Shown here piece by piece: positions 55,050 to 64,000 of a DNA stretch of 64,000 nucleotides. This DNA comes from Azolla caroliniana (Eukaryota; Polypodiophyta). The notes beneath the pieces were generated by a model. The model did not search any database, was not told where the DNA came from, and was given only the letters and a program-made list of their open reading frames with translations. Position 1 is the stretch's first letter. Every line of letters begins with the position of its first letter. The translations under genes and the position numbers were made by a program. The DNA is taken from the NCBI GenBank assembly GCA_043228905.1, contig JBHGNT010000011.1, positions 1,426,001 to 1,490,000 on the forward strand, written 5' to 3'.

Positions 55050-55290
55050 TATGACGTAAAGTTTCTTTCTTCATGAATGAAACGGACACACACAAGACAA
55101 ACACGCACGCAGAGAGGGAAAGATAAAGTTAGACTTCCTCTAAGGGGGTAGTGTGGAAGATCTCCATCGTAGGTTGGCTCTCCCAGAGAGATTTCATGCA
55201 CAAATCACACTCTTTAACACAAAGACCAATACGTAGAGAGGGAGGAGAGAATTCCTCTCCAGGGGGTCGGCCGTTCAGGCATGCCAAAAG

Positions 55291-55575
55291 TGTTGTTGGG
55301 AGGTTACGTGTGAGGGAAAGAGAGAAGTAAAGAAAATAGACAAAATGAGAGGGGGGGAAATGTATATTCATTACATGCCTATACGGGGTTTATATAATAC
55401 ATCCAATGTAACGGTTACATGACCGTTATAAATAAGTCCGTTACACATTCTTGTACACATGCACATAATTGTGCATGTGTCCATACACATACTCATCCTC
55501 ACACACTCATTTACTTTCCACATATACATCATTACAGATACCCTTATGCCTCCCCGTATATTCTTACGGGTAACA
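55291..55575 (-). repeat. I2 5' LTR
   Basis: This reads TGTTACCCGTAAG...CAACA on the - strand. TATATAAACCCC is near 55390-55398. The flank TTTTGGCATGCCTGAACGG just inside (- strand) could be a PBS of unknown tRNA. The sequence beyond 55575 is H gag. Confidence 0.7.
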
Positions 55576-56257
55576 CTGTTGAAATCCGGTTACCGCTCGG
55601 TTAGGTTCTTCTATTCTTCTTTGTTCCGGTTTGGCGCCATTTATGCCTCTATCCGGCTCTCGTTAGTACTCCTTTGCCGGCTCTCGACGATCCTCTTTCC
55701 GAAAGTTTCGTTTCTTCAGAAACCGTCTGTTCTTGTAACCTTGTCGGTGCCGATCTTCACAGTTTGCTCGTTGGTCCTCCCTCCTCTGGTTGTAGCTGGG
55801 AGAGTAGTTGCAACCATACCGGTCGCCGTTATAATCTTGGTTCCTATCATACCGGTCCCGGTCATAAGCATCCCTTCGCCGATCGTAATCCGATGAGTAG
55901 TCTCGTTCATATTGATCTTGATTGCGGCCTTCCCTGTGTCGGTCGTTGCGATCGCGCCCATAGTCATCGCGTCTTCTCTCATTGTACCGATCCCCACGTT
56001 TTGGTCGGTATCAGTCCTCCCTCCAAAACCATTCGTCTTCCAATTTGTGACTGCTACATGGTTCAATGATCCTCACTGGTGTCGTTGGTCGGTTGAGCAG
56101 GTTGTACTCGCATCGGTCCATTGTGTGTGCCCGTGAGTGACAGATCATACACTGCGTCCTCATTGTGCAGTCTACCGTCGAATGGCCCGGGTTTAGACAT
56201 GTTGTGCATTACAAGGCATGGCGAAACCTGAGATCCTCCTGATTTGGATGAGCCAAG
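55576..56257 (-). pseudogene. Element H Gag C-terminus with two zinc knuckles
   Basis: On the - strand, just inside the LTR, two CCHC knuckles occur in tandem: CTTCLNPGHSTVDC and CMICHSRAHTMDRC (about 56212-56110). An Arg/Asp/Tyr-rich basic tail follows (RDRNDRHREGRNQDQYERDY and DRYDRNQDYNGDRYG). The capsid part is missing because of the deletion that also trimmed the LTR. Confidence 0.78.
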
Positions 56258-56606
56258 TAAGATTAACTACATTAAGCACAAGACAGTAACCAAGTAGACA
56301 CTAAACATACATAAACAGCAGGACTTCTATTAATTATCCTTCGTTGATTACATTCTTGTGGGGTGCTTTTATAGGTCTCCAATTGAGTTACAAACCGGTG
56401 CAACCGGGCAACCGGCAATGATCCGGTCCGGATCCGAATCGGCATACCGATTTTGGATCCGTCCGTCCGCTTCTCAAAATAGCATAATACTTATTAATTC
56501 CCATATTATTTCCTAATACTTATTACTTGCAACTCCCTATTCCTAATTAAATACCCCTTTTACATTCTAGACTCTTAACCAGCCCTTTTTGCCTTGCCGG
56601 CCAATA
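56258..56606 (-). repeat. Element H 5' LTR, truncated
   Basis: This matches about 45005-45358. The inner about 115 bp of the LTR, the PBS and the Gag N-terminus are absent, apparently in a single deletion. The target duplicate GAGGC follows at 56607-56611. Confidence 0.88.
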
Positions 56607-56741
56607 GAGGCCAATGGCTCTATCCGACGCATCGAAAGACTGGCTCAACAAATACGGATTGGATGGATTCCTCCGGATAGCAGAGGTGCCACTGCATGAA
56701 GGACCGGAGAAGGTCGCGTTACAAATTGTAAAAGAATACGT
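56607..56741 (+). pseudogene. Host element extra 3' ORF, second part
   Basis: The reading resumes with MALSDASKDWLNKYGLDGFL and RIAEVPLHEGPEKVALQIVK, clearly the same protein as H 50790-50600 (MALSETTKKWFNQHGL, LRIAEAPPHD). K is inserted at 56742. This shows that H is inserted inside this ORF, and that the ORF existed in the host copy as well. Confidence 0.75.
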
Positions 56742-57241
56742 TGTGCGGAAGCGTGTGCGGAAAACACAGAGTACAGAGTTCAGTAAACACAGAAAACACA
56801 GAGATAGAGAGGGAGAGGGAGAGACAGAGATAGAGAGACACTATAGATCAAATTCAAAATAATTCTTTGTTCTGTACATACTTCGTGCTCAGTGAGCACC
56901 TTATATGCAAGCCCTGATAATCGGGCTGACACAAGTGCTAACAATACTTGAGTGCTCATAAATGAGACGACTACACAAACACCCAAAATTATTCCTTTAC
57001 GAGGAATAACGCTCTAACGGCCTCTTCGGTTTTCACACTGATGCGGCCCTATTGTGCGTACTTTTTCACGCCCAGTCTACGCATTGGGTTATGTTGCGTA
57101 CTTCGTTTCGAATGTTGAGCTTGTCTCTCAACACTCCCCCTCAAGCTCAACTTGAGGTTCCACTTGCTCCGCCGGATCTACGCTCCGGTTCCTTCTGGCT
57201 TCACACCTCGCTCGCGCTCCTTGGCCCATTCGATTCCGCGT
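56742..57241 (-). mobile_element. K: Ty1/copia 3' LTR with polypurine tract, fragment
   Basis: The LTR at 56742-57133 reads TGTTGAGAGACAAG...CCGCACA on the - strand. The polypurine tract inside it is typical (AAGTTGAGCTTGAGGGGGAG, 57153-57134). About 90 bp of internal sequence follow, then I1 begins. A GA-rich stretch lies near 56800-56835. Confidence 0.82.
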
Positions 57242-57584
57242 TGTTAATGGGTGGGGGGTGAAGCCTAGAATGGCTTCACCCCCCTCCCAAGGGGGTTACA
57301 ATAAAGAGAGAGCTAGAGAGCAAGACAAATAGGAAATGACACAAAATGAGAAGGGAAAAATGTATATTCCATTACATGCCCCATTAGGGGTTTATATAGT
57401 ACATAGTGTAACGGTTAATAATATGACCGTTACAAAAGAAGACCGTTACATTCTTGTCACACGCACATAATTGTGCATGTGCTCACACATACTCATCTTC
57501 ACACACTCATTTACTTTACACATACACATCAACCACATCATTACACCTACCCTTATGCCTACCCGTATATTCTTACAGGTAACA
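57242..57584 (-). repeat. I1 3' LTR
   Basis: This 343-bp LTR contains a large palindrome near 57259-57294 (GGGGGGTGAAGCC with GGCTTCACCCCCC) that I2 lacks. TATATAAACCCC is near 57388-57400. Confidence 0.78.
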
Positions 57585-57849
57585 CATGGCACGCCTGTGG
57601 GACAGTGCATTGCACGGTGCCATGGCAACTCTTCTCGACCGGAACTCCATTGGTCGGAAATCTCTCGACCGGATCATTACTCTACGATCAATAACTTCGA
57701 TCGGAGCTTCGCTTGACTCGAACCTTTTTGTTTGGTCAGCATATCTCTCGATTGGATCACACACCAATCGGCTCGTCCATTGTGGCATGGGTCATGAAAT
57801 CTTGAAATCGTGTTGTGTATATGCGGTTTCTTCATGTGAGTTGAGTATT

Positions 57850-58030
57850 TTGTATCCCTTGGTCTTTAAAATTTTCATTTTTGCCCTCAAGTTTTTTTTA
57901 AATTTTATTTATTGCCCTCCGACTTTTGAAAATTCCTCTCATGGCCTCACGCTTTTGGAATTTCATCGTCTACCCTCTAGTTTTTGAAATTCATCTCTAT
58001 ACCCTTGTCTTTTTTGAAATTTACACTCAT
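57850..58030 (+). repeat. Degenerate 29-32 bp tandem repeats
   Basis: Six units of the form CTTTTTGAAATTxxxxTCTxTRCCCTY follow one another. The spacing is 29 bp in the last four units and 30-32 bp in the first two. Confidence 0.75.
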
Positions 58031-58407
58031 GCCCTTCTTTATATTTCTTCTCTCCTCTTTTCTTCTTCATCGTCAATTTCTTCTTGGTCTTCTCTTTTCT
58101 CTATTTGTCTGTCTTCTTCTCCTCTTGTTGTCTGCATCCTTCTGTCTTCTTCCATGTACCTTCTCCTTTTTTTACTTAATTCTTCTTGGCTCTTCTTCTT
58201 CCATCTACCGTTTCTACTCCGTTTCCATCTGTGGTTGTCCCTCTGTCTATGAGTCGCCTCTGTTTCCCTGCCGCCGACTGTGCAACTGACTGGCCAGCTC
58301 TATCTGTGGCCATCTGTCTGGTCTATAGGTCATCTTTGTCTGACAGTCGTGTCTAGCCAATTGGCGTGTCTATAGGCCATCTTTGTCTTACAGTCGTGTC
58401 TATAGGT

Positions 58408-58626
58408 TGTTGAATCTGGAGTAATGGAGGCGGACGAGCTGCTGTTTTCTGGCCTGCACAGAAAATGTCGAACACACACACACACAGAGAAAAACAGCAC
58501 ACACGAAAAAAACAGAAAAGAGAAAGACAAAACTTTTTGGGGGCCAATGAAACCCTCATTTCTATTAGTTTATATACCTATGCGTAAATAGTAAGAAATT
58601 ACAGATTTGGCCTTTTCTTACTATCA
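58408..58626 (-). repeat. Element L 3' LTR
   Basis: This 219-bp LTR reads TGATAGTAAG...GATTCAACA on the - strand. TATATAAA is at about 58571-58578. It is unusually short for a copia LTR, but complete, as both ends and the target site show. Confidence 0.96.
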
Positions 58627-58749
58627 ATCTCCCACTAAAAGGCCAAACTAGGGATCAACAAAGCTGATGGGGAGATTGAACAAGACCTACACATCCTACT
58701 TGATGAGTATGTTACACAATGTACAAGAAACAATGTGTAACCTCATGAC

Positions 58750-61700
58750 CTAAGTTATCCCCATCAAGTGGCAGCAATGCTCTAGTGCTTCGTGCGATAG
58801 AGCCTTGGTCAACGCATCTGCGGCATTGTCTTGAGAGACAACTTTCTCAAGACTAATATAGCCAGCAGCTATGCATTCTCGAATGAAGTGATATCTCACT
58901 CCAATGTGCTTGGTCTTCGCATGGTATACTGGGTTTTTAGCCAATGCAATGGCACTCTGACTATCACAAAACAATATGGGTACAAGCTTAGATATGCCCA
59001 TGTCACAAGCTAATCTGGACAGCCATACGGCTTCCTTACAAGCTTCGCTAGCTGCGACATACTCTGCTTCTGTAGTGGACAGAGCAGTACATTTTTGGAG
59101 ACGAGATCTCCAAGATATCGCACCTCCCATAAACTGAAAAATATATCCTGAAGTGGATTTTCTGCTGTCAGAGCAGCCAGCATAATCAGAATCTGTGTAT
59201 CCGATGATGGATACAGTTCCACCACCTAAACATAGACACCTATTCTTAGTGCCACACAGATATCTTAAAATCAGTTTAACTGCCTCCCAATGTTTATTAC
59301 CAGGATTGGACATAAATCTGCTCACAGCTCCCACTGCGAAAGCAATGTCTGGTCTGGTCGCTATCATAGCGTACATAAGACTCCCAACAGCGGATTGATA
59401 AGGAACCTTGGACATGAATTTCTTGTCCTCATCGGATGTGGGGCAATCACGTGTGCTCAGATTTACATATGAAGGTAGTGGAGTGCTTAACGGCTTCGCA
59501 TTCTCCATATTAAACCTCATGAGCACTTTCGATATGTACTCAGCCTGAGACAAGTAAATACATCGCTTACTCCTATCACGAGTGATACGCATACCAAGAA
59601 TATGTTTTGCATCTCCCAAATCCTTCATGTCAAAATTCTGGCTCAAGTTTTTCTTTAACGAGGATAACTCATCCTTGTTTTTACCAGCAATAAGCATGTC
59701 ATCAACATATAATATCAATGTGATAAAACTCCCATCTGAACAGTTTTTCGTATAAAGACATGCATCTTCATTGCTTCTAGTACATCCTTGAGTCTTCATA
59801 AAGGCATCAAATTTCTGATACCATAACCTCGGGGACTGCTTAAGCCCATACAAACTCTTCTTGAGCTTACATACCAAATGTTCTTTTCCCAATACTTCAT
59901 AACCTTCTGGTTGTTCCATATAAATGTCCTCATCAAGGTCCCCATGCAAGAAAGCAGTCTTCACATCCATTTGGACAAGTTCCAAATTCTGATTTGCAGC
60001 CAATGAAAGCAACATACGTAATGTAGTCATCTTAACTACAGGAGAAAAGGTTTCATCAAAGTCAATTCCATATTCTTGCTTGAAACCTTTTGCAACCAAG
60101 CGTGCTTTATACTTTGGAGAAGCACTATCAGATGTATACTTATACTTGTATACCCATTTGCATGGCAATGCTTTCCTGTCCTTTGGCAAAGGTACTAAAT
60201 CCCAAGTACCATTTTTATAAATGCTGTCCAATTCACTTTGCATGGCCTGTTTCCATTTCACATGGTCATTTACAGATATGGCTTCATTGTAACATGAAGG
60301 CTCACCGGCATCTGTTAGCATTACATAATCAGCAAACTTACTAGGTGCCTTGGGCACACGCATAGATCTCCTCAATGAATCCTGAACCTGAGTGCCATCA
60401 GGTTGTGCATGAGAAACCTCATTCTGAGCATCATCATTATGAGCATATTCTTGCTGAAAAACATCATTTTGCACATCATTGTGCTGAGCATTATCATTTT
60501 GGGCATCTTCATCCTGGTCAATAACAGTTTTTTGTGACTGCGGAGCATCTACATCAATAAGATTTTTCTGTTTTTCATCAACAAAAGGCGTACTATCTTT
60601 AAATGCAACCTTTCTCACTTCTACCTCCTTTACGGACTGTTTATGCATTTTGTTCTCGTCAAAAACAACATCACTACTTCTGACCACAGTACGTGTGTCA
60701 GGGTCCCATAAGCGATATCCAAACTGTCCATCAATTCCGTAACCAAGAAATATACATTTTCTGCATTTATAGTCTAATTTCTTTCTTAAAGTTTTTGGAA
60801 TGTGTACATACGCTTCGCATCCAAAAACTCTAAGATGAGCATAATGAGGTGTCTTGCCAGTCCACACCTCTTGTGCCACTCTTAGACCTATGGCTGTGTT
60901 CGGTGATAGGTTAATCACATGGACTGCTGTTAAAACAGCTTCTGCCCAAAAGCCTTGCGAGAGGTTTGCATGGTGTAGCATGGAGACAACTCTGTCCTGG
61001 ATGGTTCTATTCATCCTCTCAGCCACACCATTTTGGACAGGGGTGTAAGGAGCTGTAAACTCTCTCCGAATACCTCTAGACTTACAAAAGTCAACAAATT
61101 CGTGAGAGGTATACTCACCTCCATTGTCCGAACGTAAAGCCTTAAGCTTTATGTCCTTTTCTAGCTCAACCGAACTAAGCCATTTTCTGAAAGTGGGGTA
61201 TACATCATCCTTTCCCTTAATTGGATAAGCCCAAACTTTCCTAGTGGCATCATCAATGAAAGTAACAAAATATAGGGCACCACCCAAAGATCTTGTGGGC
61301 ATAGGTCCACAAACATCCGTGTGGACAAGATCCAATGGTTTAGTGGATGAGTTTACACTAGTCTTATGTGCACTTCTAGTTTGCTTACCATGTTGACAAT
61401 GCTCACATAAGGCAAAATCAGAGAATGACAACTTAGGTAAGTGGCCATAACGAGATAGGATTTCCATGCCATTTCTTGACATGTGGCCCAAACGACCATG
61501 CCAAATGCTCGTCATTGGCTGGTCTGTGACAGCCAACAAGTGTTCCTTTTGATGAACAAATAGAGGGTAGAGGGAACCAACTTTGTTCCCTTTTGCAACA
61601 ATCATATTTCCTTTCGTTATACGAAAGGATTGAGAAGCAAACATCACCTTATATCCATTGTCATCAAGCTGACCAACGGAGATCAAACTACGAGTTAGTT

Positions 61701-62901
61701 GGGGAACATGGCGTACATCTTTAATGGTCAAATGAGCACCATCACTAAAATGCATTGAGATATCTCCAATGCCAATCACATCACATTGATGTGAGTCTCC
61801 AAGTCGAACTTTCCCAAGCGACTTGGCTTCATAACATGTGAACCACTCTCTATGTGGAGTCACATGAAACGATGCACCGGAGTCCAACAACCACGTATAT
61901 GATGGAGAAAAAACCGTGTTCACCCCAGCATGTGTGCTAACATCATCTAGGACCAAGATGTCCGTCTCACCACATGTTGCATTTACTTCCTCCGTTTCCA
62001 ACGAGGAAGAGGGACCACTAGATTGTCTACCATGCCCTCTAGCATTATCTTTCTCCTTATTTTTAAGGGCATAACAATCTTTCTTAAGGTGACCCTTTTT
62101 ATGACAGTAATGGCACTCCATATTTTTCTTCCTAGATTTGCTTCTACCTCTATCATTTCCACCACTATTTCTTGTTTGGCTCCTACCACGATGTTGGTTC
62201 TTGCGAGGACCAACATCAGAAACATTATATGCATCTCCATTATGTGATGCAATCACAGATTTTCTACGAATTTCTTCACCTAAAAGTGCTCCACATATAT
62301 CATTATAGACTAGTTTCCCGTTTGGTGCACTAGCACTAATGGCAGTGCAAAAGGTGTCCCATGATGTAGGCAAAGTGCATAACAGAAATACACATTTCAG
62401 CTCATCATCCAAAATCATTTTCTGAGCTAGTAGTTGTGACCACAATGCATCAAAGTCGTTCAAATGAGAGGCGACACTGTCATTGTCCTTCATTCGAAGA
62501 TCATAAAGTTTTCTCATTAGATAAACTTTGTTTGATGCGGTCTCTTTTTCATATGTGTTGCATAATTTGGTCCATAGTATTTCAGCCGAGTCACAATCTA
62601 GGACCGTGAAATACACATTGTCGGCTAGGTGTAGTCTTATAGTAGACATTGCCAAGAGATCGAGCTCTTCCCAATCATCTTTGGTCATGCCCTCAGGTCT
62701 CTTGGCTTCACCACTTAATGGTCTTAATTGCCTTCTTTGAATCAGGACATCTCTCATCTGATTCTTCCACAAGGCAAAGTTGGATCCGTCAAATTTACGG
62801 ATCTCAAGGTGGTCTTTTCCACTCATAGGGTGATTTCTATGGGAATTGAACGAACCACCGCGTGAGGTACTTGAAACCTCGGACATTTCAGAGGCAGCCA
62901 T
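58750..62901 (-). CDS. Element L Gag-Pol polyprotein (Ty1/copia)
   Basis: The 1,383-residue frame starts at the ATG at 62901. Domains: Gag (about 30-215; FDGSNFALWKNQMRDVL, MRKLYDLRMKDNDSVASHL), CCHC knuckle CHYCHKKGHLKKDC (263-276), protease WLLDSGASFHVTP (Asp 340), integrase head HGRLGHMSRNG and CEHCQHGKQ (about 468-508), integrase core with Asp 529 (VHTDVCG), Asp 592 (RSDNGGEY) and Glu 628 (AERMNR), a Asn/Asp/Gln-rich linker (795-840), RT (about 895-1120) with YVDD 1065-1068, and RNase H (about 1235-1340; YTDSDYAG, CDSQSAIALAKN). All catalytic residues are present. It should encode the capsid and enzymes for cytoplasmic reverse transcription and nuclear integration. Confidence 0.97.
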   Translation of the reverse strand: MAASEMSEVSSTSRGGSFNSHRNHPMSGKDHLEIRKFDGSNFALWKNQMRDVLIQRRQLRPLSGEAKRPEGMTKDDWEELDLLAMSTIRLHLADNVYFTVLDCDSAEILWTKLCNTYEKETASNKVYLMRKLYDLRMKDNDSVASHLNDFDALWSQLLAQKMILDDELKCVFLLCTLPTSWDTFCTAISASAPNGKLVYNDICGALLGEEIRRKSVIASHNGDAYNVSDVGPRKNQHRGRSQTRNSGGNDRGRSKSRKKNMECHYCHKKGHLKKDCYALKNKEKDNARGHGRQSSGPSSSLETEEVNATCGETDILVLDDVSTHAGVNTVFSPSYTWLLDSGASFHVTPHREWFTCYEAKSLGKVRLGDSHQCDVIGIGDISMHFSDGAHLTIKDVRHVPQLTRSLISVGQLDDNGYKVMFASQSFRITKGNMIVAKGNKVGSLYPLFVHQKEHLLAVTDQPMTSIWHGRLGHMSRNGMEILSRYGHLPKLSFSDFALCEHCQHGKQTRSAHKTSVNSSTKPLDLVHTDVCGPMPTRSLGGALYFVTFIDDATRKVWAYPIKGKDDVYPTFRKWLSSVELEKDIKLKALRSDNGGEYTSHEFVDFCKSRGIRREFTAPYTPVQNGVAERMNRTIQDRVVSMLHHANLSQGFWAEAVLTAVHVINLSPNTAIGLRVAQEVWTGKTPHYAHLRVFGCEAYVHIPKTLRKKLDYKCRKCIFLGYGIDGQFGYRLWDPDTRTVVRSSDVVFDENKMHKQSVKEVEVRKVAFKDSTPFVDEKQKNLIDVDAPQSQKTVIDQDEDAQNDNAQHNDVQNDVFQQEYAHNDDAQNEVSHAQPDGTQVQDSLRRSMRVPKAPSKFADYVMLTDAGEPSCYNEAISVNDHVKWKQAMQSELDSIYKNGTWDLVPLPKDRKALPCKWVYKYKYTSDSASPKYKARLVAKGFKQEYGIDFDETFSPVVKMTTLRMLLSLAANQNLELVQMDVKTAFLHGDLDEDIYMEQPEGYEVLGKEHLVCKLKKSLYGLKQSPRLWYQKFDAFMKTQGCTRSNEDACLYTKNCSDGSFITLILYVDDMLIAGKNKDELSSLKKNLSQNFDMKDLGDAKHILGMRITRDRSKRCIYLSQAEYISKVLMRFNMENAKPLSTPLPSYVNLSTRDCPTSDEDKKFMSKVPYQSAVGSLMYAMIATRPDIAFAVGAVSRFMSNPGNKHWEAVKLILRYLCGTKNRCLCLGGGTVSIIGYTDSDYAGCSDSRKSTSGYIFQFMGGAISWRSRLQKCTALSTTEAEYVAASEACKEAVWLSRLACDMGISKLVPILFCDSQSAIALAKNPVYHAKTKHIGVRYHFIRECIAAGYISLEKVVSQDNAADALTKALSHEALEHCCHLMGIT

Positions 62902-63377
62902 TTGGAAGCTAGGTAAACTTGGTCAATCCCAAATATAAACAACTAACAATAGTTGAGACACTACTCCCTACCTAGTCTCAAGCCGTGTTCTAGGGTAGGT
63001 ATGTGTGTTCGATTGAGGACAACACCTCTTTCTTATATCAGCCAAGGTAAAATGTCTGTAACCAAGACGTAACTTCAACGTCACAAACTCACATCAAGTG
63101 AGCAAGCATCGAAAGGAGAAAAAAAAGAAACCAAACACAGGTTCTTTTGCGTGTAAATCCTCACTTCTGTATACTAGAAACAACAAGTCTTCTCTGTTTC
63201 TACCTTCCACCAAGGTCTATTTTTCCCCAAAAAATAGGCACACAAAAAAAACTGTTCAAGACGGAAACGTGTAGTAGATATTACCTCTGTCGAGGTCCTG
63301 GAAAAATAGCATGCGCAGAGGGGGAAAAACGCAGAAATGTAGATGCTTGTTGCTACACACAGTCTCACAAAGTCCAC
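62902..63377 (-). other. Element L 5' leader
   Basis: About 476 bp lie between the PBS and the Gag start. No gene is visible. Short pyrimidine runs occur near 63110-63135. Confidence 0.8.
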
Positions 63378-63389
63378 GCTCTGATACCA
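63378..63389 (-). other. Primer-binding site of L (initiator Met tRNA)
   Basis: TGGTATCAGAGC on the - strand, one base from the 5' LTR. Confidence 0.95.
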
Positions 63390-63390
63390 C

Positions 63391-63609
63391 TGTTGAATCT
63401 GGAGTAATGGAGGCGGACGAGCTGCTGTTTTCTGGCCTGCACAGAAAATGTCGAACACACACACACACAGAGAAAAACAGCACACACGAAAAAAACAGAA
63501 AAGAGAAAGACAAAACTTTTTGGGGGCCAATGAAACCCTCATTTCTATTAGTTTATATACCTATGCGTAAATAGTAAGAAATTACAGATTTGGCCTTTTC
63601 TTACTATCA
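63391..63609 (-). repeat. Element L 5' LTR
   Basis: 219 bp, identical by eye to 58408-58626. The target duplicate TAGGT follows. Confidence 0.96.
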
Positions 63610-64000
63610 TAGGTCATCTTTGTTTGACAGTCCGGCTACGGGATTGTCTTTGTCTAGCCAATTGGCACCGTCTATCTGATTGTTGCACCTTTGTTCGATC
63701 GTATGGCCGCCTATGTCATCGCCGAGACATGTCTTCTTCAAGCTCTAATTCTGATTGTGAGGATGATGAACCCAATCAGTGGTGATGATTCTTCCGCGGT
63801 GATTGATCCTTCTGCGCATCTAGGCAAGGAGAACACGCATCATATACCAAGTGATCCAAGCCTCCATAGTGATTCGCATTCTCCTCAATAAATTGTTTTT
63901 GATCCTGTTTTTTGTTTACATTGGCACAATAACATGTACATTCGCATAGCTTAACTTCATGAGAGAAACTATTGGCATGCCAAGTCTTGGCCAAAGCTGG

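Larger units (their letters stand above)
53534..55575 (-). mobile_element. I2: LTR element carrying captured plant gene fragments
   Basis: A 285-bp LTR (55291-55575, TGTTACCCG... on the - strand) matches the LTR of I1 at 57242-57584. Leftward lie a GA-rich stretch, a KCS fragment, a cyclin B fragment and a pyrimidine-rich tract (53534-54180) like that of I1 (58040-58330). There is no gag or pol. The 3' LTR is missing at the junction with the H RNase H. Confidence 0.7.
44889..56606 (-). mobile_element. Element H: Ty3/gypsy element of the host family
   Basis: The target duplicate GAGGC lies at 44884-44888 and 56607-56611. On the - strand the order is: 5' LTR (truncated, 56606 to about 56258), Gag zinc knuckles (56212-55576), I2 insertion, RNase H (53533-53285), integrase with a 446-bp triplication (53141-51260), extra ORF (51060-45360, split by M and J) and 3' LTR. 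The Gag N-terminus with the LTR end, and the protease-RT region, are deleted. Confidence 0.9.
58408..63609 (-). mobile_element. Element L: apparently intact Ty1/copia element
   Basis: The two 219-bp LTRs (58408-58626 and 63391-63609) look identical base for base, flanked by TAGGT at 58403-58407 and 63610-63614. The PBS TGGTATCAGAGC is at 63389-63378 and the polypurine tract TTTTAGTGGGAGAT lies next to 58626. One uninterrupted Gag-Pol frame of 1,383 codons is present. The total length is 5.2 kb. I see no defect. Confidence 0.97.
57242..64000 (-). mobile_element. I1: second I-type LTR element, split by L, runs off the window
   Basis: The LTR at 57242-57584 (TGTTAATGG...GGTAACA on the + strand) is shared with I2. 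The internal sequence is 57585-58407 and 63610-64000. It contains a tandem array (57850-58030) and a pyrimidine-rich tract (58040-58330). No gag or pol is seen. At 63610-64000 short ORFs (for example MSSSSSNSDCEDDEPNQ-like on the + strand) give nothing recognisable. Orientation is inferred from the TATA box and the polypurine-like CAGGCGTGCCATG next to the LTR. Confidence 0.6.

Noticed and set aside
54442-55059. 205-residue + strand ORF
   Set aside because: Antisense to the captured cyclin and KCS fragments, which have clear similarity; no domain of its own.
58040-58330. 108- and 101-residue Ser/Leu/Phe-rich ORFs as membrane proteins
   Set aside because: Translation of a CT-rich tract; no conserved features, and the tract recurs in I2 with other frames.

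Overview
This window is plant nuclear repeat DNA. I see no complete host gene. It is a stack of LTR retrotransposons inserted into one another, plus small captured pieces of two plant nuclear genes. A land plant or other streptophyte is suggested by Ty1/copia elements primed by initiator-Met tRNA (TGGTATCAGAGC), chromodomain Ty3/gypsy elements, telo-box-like motifs in LTRs, and fragments of a plant B-type cyclin and a plant 3-ketoacyl-CoA synthase. I cannot name the species. The nesting depth and the mix of old and very young copies suggest a large, repeat-rich genome.

Layout. The outermost layer is a decayed + strand Ty3/gypsy element ('host element'), seen as islands at 1-1815, 13731-15304, 44015-44888 and 56607-56741. 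Together they read protease, RT, RNase H, integrase, then an extra 3' ORF. Into it went: (A) a - strand chromodomain gypsy element (1816-13725, TSD CTAAA), itself hit by two non-autonomous elements B1 (4800-7690) and B2 (7691-10842); (C) a + strand non-autonomous element (15305-44014, TSD GCGT), carrying E (19341-36331, TSD ACGT) beside its polypurine tract and D (36702-43765) inside its 3' LTR; (H) a - strand relative of the host element (44889-56606, TSD GAGGC), carrying J (46473 to about 48240), solo LTR M (48790-49958) and gene-capturing element I2 (53534-55575); (K) a copia LTR fragment (56742-57241); and (I1) a second I-type element (57242 to the window end), holding an apparently intact copia element L (58408-63609, TSD TAGGT). 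E carries copia element F (23618-33804), and F carries near-identical copia element G (25522-30815, TSD GCCTG). The deepest stack is host > C > E > F > G.

B1, B2, C, D, E and M form one lineage with LTRs of the form TGTCGTG...CGACA. Where they can be seen, these elements share a primer-binding motif (TGGTGAACCCGACGTGA), a short target duplication of the RCGT type, and related Gag proteins. D and E are the autonomous-type members. Both keep the same UAG between gag and protease, and the same run of five U followed by a stop between protease and RT, with RT-integrase in the -1 frame. B1, B2 and C have no recognisable pol; a repeat-rich spacer occupies its place.

The most notable points are: the possible double recoding in D/E; a 46-bp tandem array of heat-shock-element units in the promoter part of LTR J; capture of cyclin B and KCS fragments by I2; the intact copia L with identical LTRs; a 446-bp triplication across the H integrase; and a sense 3' ORF with a coiled coil shared by H and the host element.
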